Shown here: positions 1-10,585 of the stretch, piece after piece | Layout of the letters: each line of letters begins with the position of its first letter | Position numbering within the stretch: position 1 is the first letter of the stretch | Assembly (NCBI RefSeq): GCF_000350225.1 | Contig: NW_005179197.1 | Span: 1-64,000, forward strand | Length of the DNA stretch: 64,000 nucleotides | Origin: Chondrus crispus | Taxonomy: Eukaryota; Rhodophyta; Florideophyceae; Gigartinales; Gigartinaceae | Direction: 5' to 3' | Notes under the pieces: generated by a model | Told to the model about the DNA's origin: nothing | Databases searched by the model: none | Seen by the model: the letters and a program-made list of their open reading frames with translations, nothing else | Made by a program: the position numbers and the translations under genes

Positions 1-99
1 GGGTTCCTAGGTATCGTCCGCTGGGGTGTAGCCATACCAGCGGACCTTGTACTGGGTTCCTGTGCGGTTCTCCCGGTGACTGACCAGATGGTCGATCAC

Positions 100-2509
100 C
101 TACTCCGCGGCGGGTTCGGGTTCTCCGCCCGCCGCGGGCCGGGTCGGGGTGCGGTTCCTCGACCACGTTGACGCCCGCGGGGGCCGTTTGGCGCTGGTTT
201 CGCCAAGCGGACGGCCCCTGGCGGTTGAACGGGGATCCCGGGCGGAGGCCTTGCCGGATGCATAGCTTCTGGTAGTTGGCCTCTCGTACCTCCAGAAGCT
301 TGGCCCGCAGGCTCGCATCGGCAACCACAGGGCACCCCTCTTGTCGGTGCGTGGTGTCCAGGCAGAACCGGCACGGTGGCGGTCCGGGAAATCTCCCGCC
401 GGAGAACCGGACGCGTGGATCCTGCCCTTGCCTCCGGTACGGTCGTGTGCGCACGTCGCCAGGGTTGCCGGGTGGAACTGGGGCGCTCGCCGTCGACGAT
501 GCCGGCGACGGATAATAACTCGTCGGTGGCGAGCTCATCGAGGTCGGCGTGGCGGTTTGGTCCGTCACGGCCAGGATTGCTTCTTCAGCAAATCCCCCGG
601 CCGTCGGGATGTCGGATGCCGACTCAACCGACAGCACGGGCCTCGTCCTTGCGGTGCGGTCGAATCTTCTAGCCGCTCCGGACGGCTCTCGGTGAGCCAT
701 GGCTGACATCCCTTGTCGACGGGAAGCCCGATTGGTTTCCCCGATCGCTTGCGCGTATCGAGCCACGGATTGGTAATCCACATCCGGGTGCGTGGCGAGG
801 TAATTACGGACCTGCGCGCACGTGGCGGGAAGTAACCCCTCGACGAATAGGGACTTCAACCGCCGGTCGGAGAACACCGTACCGCATCGGAGGGCCTTGT
901 CCCAGAGGTGGTTACTGTAGACCTCCTCCGTCATGTTTGAACTCTGACGGAAGGAGGTCACGTCCCCAACCGCTTCGGAAATTACCTCGTCGGTAGCATA
1001 GGTGCGCAACAGAAAGTTGACCACCTGGGGGTATGTCCGGAGCAGCTCGCGCCGCTCCACGTCAACCGCCATGGTATTTCCATTGAGACGGGACTGGAGT
1101 AGGGCGTGAGCCTGACCGGTGAGGTAGAATTGGAAGCACCACACGGCGGCTCCTTCGGTAATCCCGTTGTGGTCGCACGCCATCTTGAGGCGTGCGAGGA
1201 ATCCCAATACCGCAATCGGATCTTGACCGCTGAACGTGTGGGACCTCATCTGCACGTCCAGTTTTTTCCGGTAACGGTTAATGTGCCGCGCCACTGTAGA
1301 GTCGTAGCGCGAGCTACGCCGTTCCAGGCGGTGGGTCTTGTAGTTGACGGCCTTGGTAAACAGGTCATTGAGGGGCCTGATTACCGTGGGCCGTCGCTCG
1401 TCGCTCGTCGGGGCAGCCCGGCGGCGTCTGCTCGAGCGACGAAGCCCCTCATCCGACTCGGTGTGGTAGTCTTCCGAGTCGGACGGGTCGTGCCGGTGCC
1501 GGTCTCGGCTTCTATCGCGGCGTGCCCTGTGGCTCCGCCTGCGAGAGTCTTCCGAACCGGATGGGTCATCATCGGAGGGGTATCCTCCCCGTCCGGCATC
1601 GCGGTATCGCCCGTGGCGTGCCTCGCGGTTATCGCGGTATCGCCAGCGGCGTTCCTCGCGGTCTTCATCCGTCCTGTGACGGGGGTCTTCTGCGTCGGAA
1701 TACCGGGTGTATTCCGCTTCGGTCCTGTGCGTGCCGGGTGCACGTCTTCTGCTCAACCGGTACGGGTCCCGATTCTCTGTCTCGGGGAGCCCCAGGCGGT
1801 TGTCTGTCCCGCGGGGGTCGCCCGTACCGGCGAGTATGGGGAGGACATTTTCTGTGGTCCTCCCTGTAGCACCGTGAACGGTTGGGAGATAGATGGCTCT
1901 GCCCTCCGGGTGAGGGTCCATCCTATCAATCCCGGGTACGGCGCCGATCGGATCAGCGATATTAAAGCTTGAGCCCGGAACGGTTTCACGGCGCGGCGCC
2001 GGCGGCGGTACCGCGCCTCCCGTTTCGGTAAATGTCGTGGCCAGACGGATGGCCACGGCGGAGCTAATAGCTCCCTTTAGAGCCAATGCGGTCGGAGATT
2101 CGTCCTCCTCCGCGGCGAGCGCTGCCACCACCTCGTCGCGTACGAGGGGGGCGATCTTCTCGTCCAGCAGGGCGCGGAGCGCGGTGTCCGCATGCTCCGC
2201 CACCAGTCTTGGTGCCGTTCGGTCGAGGCAAACCTGGACGACCTGAGGTAGTTCCTCAGCGAGGAAATCCTCCATCCAGGTTTGTAGTCGCGGGAGTAAC
2301 GCGTCGTACAGTACTTGTACGCGGTTCCCCCCACCAGCCGGTAGCCCGGCGGTGGTGTCCGAAACGGAAGGGGTCTTCTGGCCCCTGGTAGACGGCGGGC
2401 GTAGCAGGGCTTCCGGATTGTCGATCCGGGGGCGCTGTGCGCCTCTGCCACTGCGGGTACTTGCTCGCCCGGAGGCGGTATCTTCTCCGGCGGAATCCGC
2501 ACGGTTCAT
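100..2509 (-). pseudogene. gag region of element D
   Basis: The reading begins at an ATG at 2509 and stays largely open leftward. It has an acidic, Arg/Ser/Asp-rich middle section and then a helical capsid-like block containing FYLTGQAHALL, typical of the gypsy retrotrans_gag family. A CX2CX4HX4C zinc knuckle is visible near the left end. The protein would form the element's particle and bind its RNA. It is treated as a fossil part and is not whole. Confidence 0.65.
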
Positions 2510-2636
2510 CGTCGATGATCACTGGCGATCGACGCGGTGATTTTCGACCTCTTTCAATCCGATCGGTAGTTGCTCGCGCTGGCGATCCAGTGCGGGCTCA
2601 ACCTCTGTAGTTATTCCCTCCACAAGAGTACCAAAA

Positions 2637-3215
2637 TGTGGTATAACTACATTTTGGTCCCGACCACTCGGAACGAGGGGGGTTAGAGGTAAAGGAGCGC
2701 GCGACGCTGGGTAACCCACGCGAGCGCGAACCGTACGGAAGGACTCGAAAAGAGGGAAGGCTCACGTGGCCGGTGACGCGCAGCCGGTCGGTGGTGTCAG
2801 ATCCGGACGGCCGGTCACGGGTTAGAAGCCTGAGACTTAGAGGTAAAACCGGACGGAGTTAGCAAAAAGCCGTAAAGGGAAGGGAGGCGAGTCTGCCCCC
2901 GTTTACTGGAACGGGGCAGGTGCCCCCGGTCTTAACCCCTAAGTGGGACGCCAGGACACCTGTCCCGCTACAGTAGCTGTTACTTACTGTATACCAGCTA
3001 CTGTGCTAAATTGGCTAATTTGTGCCATTAACTACTAATTACTAATTACTTACCGTTCGGATCCTACACGTGTAACCAGCGAGGTGCTACTGTACTCCGC
3101 ACCGGCCGTGTGCTGTAAATATAACTCCTTACAGTTCTTCTCGCGCTTACAGCCCATCGTACTGTATCCCGGGGCGGCAGCGGTGGTGCAATTGCCTTCG
3201 CGCCGTTGTACTACA
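2637..3215 (-). repeat. 5' LTR of element D
   Basis: Read on the minus strand the segment starts TGTAGTACAAC and ends TACCACA, giving the TGT...ACA ends also seen in the LTRs of elements A, B and C. Just inside it, at 2623-2633, lies TGGTACTCTTG, a candidate tRNA primer-binding site. A 10-bp inverted repeat (ACCAAAATGT) spans the LTR/primer-site junction. The middle of the LTR (about 2830-3010) matches the fragment at 9920-10095. The outer boundary is an estimate to within a few bases. Confidence 0.55.
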
Positions 3216-4557
3216 CACGGCTCGAATTATCCACGAAGTACCTTACAGAAGGCTCGCCCGACTCCCTCCCCCTTCCTTCATTACGCGTCGTCGCCGCCGG
3301 CACGCTCCGCTACCACCACTGCGCGCACGCGTCAAGAGCACCAAATCGAAGCAGTCTTCAAGGCGGTCGACTCCAGGTCACGTAACCTCGCCCCAGCGGC
3401 CGCGGCGCGGTACCGACAAGCATGCACGCCGTCTTGCGTCACGCGACGGTGAGGTGGGGGTCACTCGCGAGCCGCGCCGGGCCCCCAGTCAGAAAACGAG
3501 CCGAGAAACGTGGATCGGCCGCACACAGACATCGACGTACAGGTCCCCCGAGGCACGTGCCTCTTTCAACTCCAACGCGCCAGTGCCTTTCGAGGGGGCT
3601 GCATGAAGCAAAATTACAAGGATGACTCCGCCCATCGTACGGCCCCTTCGGACGCGCAAGAAAGAAAAAACGCGCGCAAACGACCCATCGTCATGGCCCT
3701 CACCTCGTTGTCGCGCCCTCCTATTGCGCGCATGCGGAAGCGTACACTGTTCTTCACGTCGCCTCGATGGGCAGGAACCAGCGACACGGACCGGGCGAAC
3801 GAGGTCCGCGTAAAAAGTGAGGGACGACCAACCGCGACCACCAAGGTCGGCGCAGAAAGATAGAGCCTCGAAGCTCGACCCACGCGGTCGACAGGGAACC
3901 GCCCTCCCGTGATCCCCTTTCTGGGAGAGGCAGGGACGAAATGCGGCTGGGGCATGAAAAGGGGGACCCGCACAGGAAACGTTGTCGTCCTCATGTACGT
4001 GTATGCATATGGCCTTCACCTATTCGAGAGGCTTGTCGACCGATGGCATACTCTAGCTGCACTACTTGGAACATACGCTCGCCAACTCGTTCAATTTTTA
4101 CCTTCGTCCCCAACTTAGGGTGAAGGAGGCATGCTGTCAACATGAGAGGTTGCATGTATAAGGGTCGTGGAATAAGGCCATACTGCAGGAGGTACGGTCG
4201 TGCCGCATCGATTCGTTTGAGGAGCGCGAGGACTGCTGTGATGCGGAATACGCGGAGGGCGACCTCACGGGACGCAGCACGTGCATGGCGGGAGGTTTTT
4301 AAGCGGTGTTGGCTGTGTGAGTAGCAGAATGGTATGACGCGCCGCGCGTGAGGCATGAATGGCGCGCAACGGACGGCGCGCGCCCGACCTTCGACGAAAA
4401 CAAAGGGAGCAAGATGCGCAGTTCGTAGGGCGCAACGGCGAACCTTTCGGAAGGCGGGTCGGCACAAGGAAAGAAGAAAGGAAATCGAGGGGAACCAAAC
4501 GGAAAGGAGAAGGGCTTTACGTGAATGAAGGGTCGAGGCGACTTGACGCCCGTGAAC
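3216..4557. other. non-coding spacer of element A
   Basis: No convincing gene is seen here. The ORFs in this stretch are short, overlapping and Arg/Pro-rich, as expected from random frames in GC-rich DNA. By position it matches the spacer between pol and the antisense ORF of element B (47758-51118), but sequence similarity is obvious only near the antisense-ORF end. Confidence 0.45.
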
Positions 4558-7004
4558 TCAACGGCTCGAGCCGTTGGGTGCCGCTGTAGGACCCGACCCA
4601 TAGAGACCCGGAGGGCAATAACTTGGGTGGCGGGGTAACCCCGAGCCCAGCCCCTCGAGAGGAGGCATGGCCACTTCGTCGTGACGCGTCCAGCGCGGCT
4701 CGCCGCCCTCGAGAGTCGCAGCGCTCTCTACCACCGGGGCTTCACGCACCAGATCTTTGTAAGGATCTCGCAAGGCCGGGCGCAAAGTGGACAGAGGCGC
4801 CACCCGGGGAGCACGAAGTGCGTCCCGCTCGGCCCGGTACCGGTCCCGATCGGCGGTCGTCCGCTCGAGTACGCCGGTCTGCGTAGCCATTGCCTCGCGC
4901 ACCCTCGTTAACTCGCGGCGCACGTGGCAGAGTTCGGACATGTGCGAGTCGCGCTCTGCGGCGATGCCAAGTACCAGCTGGCAAGGGTGCTCAGCAGCCT
5001 TTCCACTGGTCACGAACGATCGCTCGCGTCCCCGAGGGCGCGATGTAAGATGGGTATGTCATGGATATCCGCCCGGTCGAGTGTGAGGCGACGTAGCGCT
5101 TCCCCGCTCGGGACGGCACGGGTCGAGACCGAGTTAAGAGGAGGCACTGGGGGAACCTGAGGGCTCGCCGGTCGGCGGCGGTTGCCCACGGGCATCGACA
5201 GTCCGGATGGCGGGTTCGTACCCGCAAATGGGAAAGTCGGGGGCTCCCCGTCTAGATCACGGTAACGTTTTTTTCGAGCCAGTCGTGAGGCCGAGCCAAC
5301 TCCGCCTCCCGACTGCCTAGTGGAGGGTGGCGCGACGGTAGGCCGCGCCGTGAGGGTGTCGGATCGATGGTCATAGGCCAGAAACAAGGACTGTACGCCA
5401 GTGGTGAAATCCGTCCAGTGACGGAGGTGACGGGGTCCCGCATCACAGGCTCGATGCATCAGCTCGAGGGCGAAGGCGTACGTCCAAGGGACATGTAGGG
5501 AACTCCGCTCGAGCGGGTGTAGGGGGACATTGGGAAGGTCCCACGCTACCCTCCCCAGATGGGCTAATACGCTGAGGGGCTGGACGAACACCCGGCCATG
5601 GATCGATACCTCGTTCATGAAAGCGTTGCCGAGTGCCCATGCCCATTCCCTCTCTACGTTGTACATCAGGGCGGCGTGTGCGGGATGCGTCGGATCAGTA
5701 CACGCCACCCCGAAGTGTTTTAAGACGTACGGAAGTAGGGGATGCACCCCCAACGAGGGTAGTGCCTCCCCTACCACGGTGGGGAGTAACGGAAAATAGC
5801 TTTGAAAGAGACCGTCCTCGAAGACGGCCGACCGGAAGACGCGGCCGTCCGCTTCTCCGGAGTGCCTATAGGCTGCCCAATCGTGGGGAGCAATGGCCAC
5901 GCGGTGTAGCCTCATGAGCGAACAAGCTGACTTCTGCAAGGCGACGCGTGTTTTTCAGTAGGCGAAGGGACGGGGGCTTACGTACAGTCCCGCGACCGTG
6001 GACAGGACGAACTCACGAGAGGGCGACGACCCACGGTTAATAAGATAGTCCGCCATTCGATCAACGTACTCTACCTCGGCCAAGCTATAAGCAAAGGTGC
6101 GATCACCGACGATCGCAGTAGGGATCTGGTAGGCCGCCCCGTCCCCCTCCGCGAGAAGACGCCCCAACACGAGGGAGGCTTCCTCCCCCCGACCCGCCTC
6201 ATAGACCTTGCGTACACGTAGCAAGTCCGGGCGGAGGGTCTCACGCGCTAGCAATTCCCCGACGGTCACCCCCGAGCGGGCATAACGACACCAGGCGAAC
6301 TTCAGGCTGTCGAGAGGGAGCGGCGTCGATCGTTCAAGTGGGACCCCGAACCACTCTGAAGGGGTGCCACCCGAGCCCTCGCCGGGCCGTACGGTACGAA
6401 GCGGCGGCGGCGACTGCACTCCCACCGACCCCTGAGGCAGCAAGCCGGCTCGCTGCGCCACCGGTTCGTCGGCAGAAGGCAACAACGAGGTGGCAGGTCG
6501 ACCGCATGAGGCGGGAACGATCTCGACGGACGAAGTCGACTCACGGGAGCCGCGAACCCTCTGGAACGGCTGATCTGTGGACCACAGGCGCACGACCGCG
6601 CCGGGTTGCCTCGGGATACGCCCCTCTGGGGGCACGAAGCCCGCGACGGACGGCCGGTAGGGCCCGAGGGCCCTAGAGGGAGGCGGCGAGGAGCACGGGG
6701 GCTCCGGTACGCCGGCAACGGGGGCGGAGGTAGGACCTGCGATGGAGGACGGCATACCGACCCGGACGGCGAGACACCCCACGAATAGGGGGACGACCAC
6801 AGTGGTGTGGCGAGAATGGCCAGGGCCAGACAGAAAGGAACGAGAATCCCCCACTCGCGAGGGAGCGAGGGGGCGGCGAGGGGGAGGGCAGTGCAGGGGA
6901 AGCGCGGCCGCGTGGATGGCGGAGGGGTGGAATACGCGCGATGAGGGGGACGGGTCAGGTGGAACCCGGGTCAAGTCTAGGACTACAGGAAGGGGATCCG
7001 ACAT
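4558..7004 (-). pseudogene. antisense ORF module of element A
   Basis: Long open frames run opposite to gag-pol, starting at an ATG at 7004 only 60 nt inside the 3' LTR. The product has a Pro/Ser-rich N-terminal third and then a conserved block shared with element B (for example TVGELLAR and YQIP, followed by D and F, then YVDRM). A second conserved block contains HPLLPY and HFG-AC, then a basic linker (ARKKRYRDLDGE in A, ARRKRYSDLDGE in B) and a C-terminal Arg/Glu-rich heptad-like region. There is no signal peptide or membrane segment, so it does not look like an envelope. No enzyme motif is recognised and the function is unknown. There are about two breaks. Confidence 0.7.
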
Positions 7005-7064
7005 GGTCGCCTCTACAAGCCCGAGAGTACTGAACGCGGACGTTCAGTCTTGAGGGGGGGGCGG

Positions 7065-7764
7065 TGTAGTATAACCCCCCCCTGGGGGTTTAAATTAGAT
7101 TAGATCAAGAACTAGATCAGTTACTGTAGAGCGTCGAGCTCTACAGTACCACCGCGCGTGTCCACGTGTACACCACGGGGACAAGGGACATGCGCATACA
7201 CGTGCACACGTGTACAGCGCGCAAACGAAGCGCGCACGCACCACGGGTGATACGTGTACTGTCAGCCTCGACATAGCTTACAGTATTACAGTGCAGGCCG
7301 ACCTGCACTACAGTAGCCCACTACAGTACCTCGGTACTGTAGCGTTATGATAGATTGTTTTGTATATTAAATACGGAGCGGACCGTCGGCGGCGTAGGGC
7401 GACAAGCACGGGCTTGTCCTCAACCGACCGCCAAGGCCAGTCGACCCAGCTTATTCTAAACGTCGCCTTCGCTCTTCGCGCGCATTTAGTCGGAGCCGAG
7501 CCGGAGTGGACGCGTAGCACGCGAGCGAGCACGGAACCGCCTCCGCCCGTCAGCACTGGTACGTCACCCAGTGCTGCTCCGGGGCGTCGAGGCGTCGATC
7601 CGCTCGTGCGTGCGCGCGTCCCTGCTCGCTCCCGCTCTACCACTGCTACCCGGGCCCGAGCCCGGTTCCGTAGCTGGTTGGCCCGCTTCACCCCTTCTCC
7701 GATCCGGGGTCTACAGGTCGAACTGCGCATACACCTCCAGTCGTCTGGGGGTGTTTATGCTACA
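7065..7764 (+). repeat. 3' LTR of element A
   Basis: The LTR is 700 bp, starting TGTAGTATAACC and ending TTTATGCTACA, and is preceded by a G-rich polypurine tract. It is homologous, inverted, to the LTR at 44455-45109. Conserved pieces include both edges, a hairpin at 7122-7148 and an AT-rich block around 7360-7375. Several TACTGTAG/CTACAGTA units occur inside it. Confidence 0.8.
7122..7148. promoter_or_regulatory. conserved LTR hairpin (element A)
   Basis: An 11-bp perfect stem (TACTGTAGAGC) closes on a 5-nt loop (GTCGA). The same hairpin occurs at the equivalent place in element B's LTR. It lies in the 5' part of the LTR for gag-pol, and in the leader of any transcript running from the LTR into the antisense ORF. 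Its role is unknown. Confidence 0.5.
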
Positions 7765-9063
7765 TAAACCTCAAAGCTGCCGTTCCGTTGTACGTATGAA
7801 GTCTACTCTTTACAATCTTATTGTGTAAAATACAGCACGCTCTCACGATCGAGTTCATATCTTCTTTGTACCAAAGTCTTGAGGGTTGGTACAGTAATCG
7901 AAAGCGTTGAAAAAGAACCCCGAAAACTCTTTCGACTGCCTTACGTGTTCCCTCCTGGTATGAAGAATATAGCTTCTCCTTCTTCGTGACTGGCTCACTT
8001 ATTGATGACATAAAGATTCTATACTGCGGGTAAATCCCATCTGTAAGGTGATAATATCAATCCAGTTTCATCCCAGCTACCTCTGTCTCGGGTCTGATCG
8101 GGGGCCATGCCCCTGTCCTGATAGAGTTGAACATTGGACTTTGGTGCATAATGTTGATATCATTTTTAGAACCCGGACTTCCAAACATGACATGCCAAAT
8201 ATACAAACGGTCATCACATATTACCTCCATCCGACAGACCGGTTTCTTATCTTTTCCCTTGTACATTCCTTGCCATCCGACCGGACACTTGTCCCATTGC
8301 CAGGAGGCACAGTCGAGACAGCCAATACATCCTGAGAATCCCAGTGTCTTGTAAGCAGCCTCAATCTCCTGAATCTCATGCTCATCCGGTGACCGCAACC
8401 ATTCTGCATCATATGTATCAACTATAGCCTCGCAGAAACGCTTAAGGCATACAGCGTTGCTGGACTCCATTAGCCCGACTATTTCAGTCACAGCGTCTGC
8501 GGATATTCCACACGTAAGCTGTCGAAGCGCTGACATGATCTTTTGGTCTGAGGTAGCTCCCAACTTGCCAGTGGCATCTCGGCTTTGAACGAAGTAGTCG
8601 TCTGCTTGGAAGACCGCATCTCTAACTTCTTCGTACACGGCTCGTGACATTCTAAAGCGGCGTTCAAATTCCGCATCTGAAAAGAAAGGCACGCCTTGTG
8701 TGAATCTACAAAAGTAGTTTCGGTCGATTTGAACTGCTATGCGGTGTCAAAGCTCATTTCTGTTTGGAGCTTTTCCGGGCAGGGATCCTCCATGTTTTCG
8801 TTCCTGCGATCGTGGGAGAAGTTGATTAGCGATTGCTGCAGACGTCGCGACTGCCCTGTCGATAAATACTTCCTCCTCACTCCCCGACGACGACATTTGA
8901 GTCTAGCTTCAACGCGGAGCTGAAATTGCACTGCGGTAGCGCGATCAGAAATACCGACCTCTCTCTTTGGGTTGTTTGAAACAACAACACGTGTGAGGTG
9001 TACCACACGTGTTGGTACTATTCTGGCGATGCAAGCATCGCGTGTTCCTAAATGAGCAATCAC
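7765..9063 (-). pseudogene. Harbinger-type (HARBI1/DDE_Tnp_4) transposase
   Basis: Recognisable segments include FFSDAEFERRFRMSRAVYEE, then the DDE-domain stretch GCLDCASWQWDKCP (first catalytic Asp), a second stretch around FGSPGSKNDINI, and ERVFGVLFQRFRLLYQPSRLW with its catalytic Glu. These are typical of plant and algal PIF/Harbinger transposases, which cut and paste the element. An in-frame TGA at 8054-8056 replaces a probable Trp codon. A frameshift near 8735 separates the N-terminal part (8737-9063). The last residues are cut off by element A's LTR. It is therefore inactive. Confidence 0.8.
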
Positions 9064-9180
9064 CGGTGGAGCAGAAAACGTTTGGGAATCGCCCCAAAAA
9101 ATTGAATTTAGGCTGACCAGTAAACGTAAAACATGTGGCAGGCGATTTTAGGATTTAGGCTCCGCCCGTGGAGATGCTCT
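7765..9180 (-). mobile_element. PIF/Harbinger DNA transposon, interrupted by element A
   Basis: The transposase reads right to left. At the right end the sequence GAGCATCTCCACGGGC (minus strand) resembles the usual Harbinger terminal repeat, and it is followed by TAA at about 9180-9182, matching the 3-bp TWA target site of this family. The left end is lost where element A's LTR begins. Confidence 0.75.
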
Positions 9181-9717
9181 AAGCTCTCGTGAGTGCAAAA
9201 AATTTCAAAGCCCACCAACACATCCCAATCATGCCGCTCGGGAAAGTTCTAACTTCCGAGGACCGCAGCCTAATTACCGGTCTCCACAAGGCTGGTATGT
9301 CAATCCTCATCATCGCCGCGCGCCTCAGTTGCTCGAGAACCGCTGTAGGCAACGTTTTGAAATCACCAGAGCGCTATGGCACGAAACAAAGCGGTGGTAG
9401 ACCACTAAAACTTTCGATCTAGGGCAAAAGAGCGCTACTAAGGGAAGTTCACAAGGGTGAACTGGGCTCCGGTGAGCTCGTTAAAGCTCTCAATCTGCCG
9501 TGAAAGCAAGTAAGTGCGCCCTATTCTTAACAGCACTCCCACGTTGCGCTACCAGCGCTTGCAGAGGGAACTAATGATGCTTCGACGCCATCGCACGGCC
9601 GGAGAGGCCTAGGCAAGGTCACATGTGACGTGGATCATTCCAGACTGAGCGAATGTCGTCTGGTCCGACGAGAAGAAGTTTAATCTCGACAGATCAGACG
9701 GCTTTGCTTATCATTGT
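9181..9717 (+). pseudogene. Tc1/mariner transposase remnant
   Basis: From an ATG at 9231 there is a helix-turn-helix DNA-binding domain (SEDRSLITGLHKAGMS, then SRTAVGNVL) followed by SGGRPLKLS, typical of Tc1/mariner transposases. A stop falls at 9420. Further frame-disrupted pieces follow, including the catalytic-domain signature for WSDEKKFNLD around 9660-9690. The remnant ends where an LTR fragment begins (about 9718). It is clearly dead and old. Confidence 0.7.
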
Positions 9718-10095
9718 TGTGGTACAACCGTAGGGACGCTAAACCGTAAACGTAAAAGGACAGGCTGTACCTAAAATAAGGGAGCCTGGGAGACCGCTAC
9801 ACTGGAGCGTCAGGTAGAATAATTCGGAACTGTAGGAAGCACTGGACCATGGAGGTACACTACGCAGGACACTCGCAGTCGTACTGGGGTGTAGAGCAGT
9901 ACGACCGGTAGCGAGCTGGAAATCTGAAGGTCTTACTTAACCGTACGGAGAAAGGACTAGGGTAGAAGTAAGGGGAGGCTTGCTTGCCTCGGTTTACCTC
10001 CAGCACGGTGCCCGCTTATCTTATACCCCCTAGTAGGGCGGTCGCACCGGACGGACTACAGTAGCTGTAGATATTGTAGCCAGCTTACTGTAGCT
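9718..10095 (-). repeat. LTR fragment related to element D
   Basis: The fragment starts TGTGGTACAACC, close to the edge of element D's LTR. From about 9920 to 10095 it follows D's LTR in order: a G-rich stretch, GTTTAC, GGTGCCCG, then CTACAGTAGCTGT. The far edge is not clear. It seems to have inserted into the Tc1/mariner remnant, and may be a solo or partial LTR. Confidence 0.5.
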
Positions 10096-10585
10096 TACGG
10101 TAACTAAAAATGATGTGTTGTCGTTTATACTTAATGGCACCCATATTTAGTGTTACTAATGATTGCAGCTCAGCCAATCGAGTTCGTTTAAAACGGTCTT
10201 TTGCATTGTTTTCGGAGAGCCAAATACAGTAAAGCAACGTGTCCTGTTTTATACAAGCTTTCACAATGGCCCAGCAATGAAGTTTTCTGAGGTGTCTTTA
10301 TACTTAATGGTAGCACTGTAAAGCTGCCCCACGCTGCTACAGTTTGTGAAGGCCTCATCACGCCGGAGCCCGTTCTCACTCGAAAAGGCGCAACGCCGGA
10401 TCACCCCACCTCTTTCTCACTCTCCCTTACCATCCCTTTCCCCGCGCCGGCTACCCAGCTCCCTGATCGTATAGGAAGCAGCACGCGCGACGCACAAGGC
10501 CCCCTTTCGACGACACTCAGTAACTGGAAGAAAGACCTATTCAAGAACTCCAGTTGGGAAATACCGTGAGCAACAGAGATCTGTA
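10096..10585. other. intergenic, downstream of the TPM-RING gene
   Basis: No gene is seen. A 14-bp direct repeat, TTTATACTTAATGG, occurs at 10124-10137 and 10297-10310. The right half is the 3' flank of the gene at 10586-12256. Confidence 0.4.

Larger units (their letters stand above)
1..3215 (-). mobile_element. Ty3/gypsy chromodomain element D (fossil, runs off the window)
   Basis: This is an LTR element read right to left. The visible parts are a 5' LTR at its right end, a candidate primer-binding site, a long gag region with a capsid-like domain (about 820-1330) and a zinc knuckle, and a chromodomain-like segment at the window edge. Reverse transcriptase, RNase H and integrase are not seen in the window. 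The chromodomain places it among chromoviruses. It is broken, with a few breaks. Its right LTR edge lies in sequence that reads as the interior of element A, so D appears to have inserted into A and to be the younger of the two. Age cannot be measured because the second LTR is outside the window. Confidence 0.7.
3216..7764 (+). mobile_element. Ty3/gypsy element A, 3' part (fossil)
   Basis: Gag-pol would read left to right, because the polypurine tract lies directly left of the right-hand LTR. Present here are non-coding spacer (3216-4557), the antisense-ORF module (4558-7004), the polypurine tract (about 7051-7064) and the 3' LTR (7065-7764). Gag and pol are not in the window; element D lies at the left edge. 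The antisense proteins are clearly homologous to those of element B. A is broken, with only a few breaks in the part seen. Its 3' LTR interrupts a Harbinger transposase. Confidence 0.75.

Noticed and set aside
1106-1972. 288-codon plus-strand frame with Val/Pro-rich protein
   Set aside because: It is complementary to the gag region of element D, which has recognisable capsid sequence.
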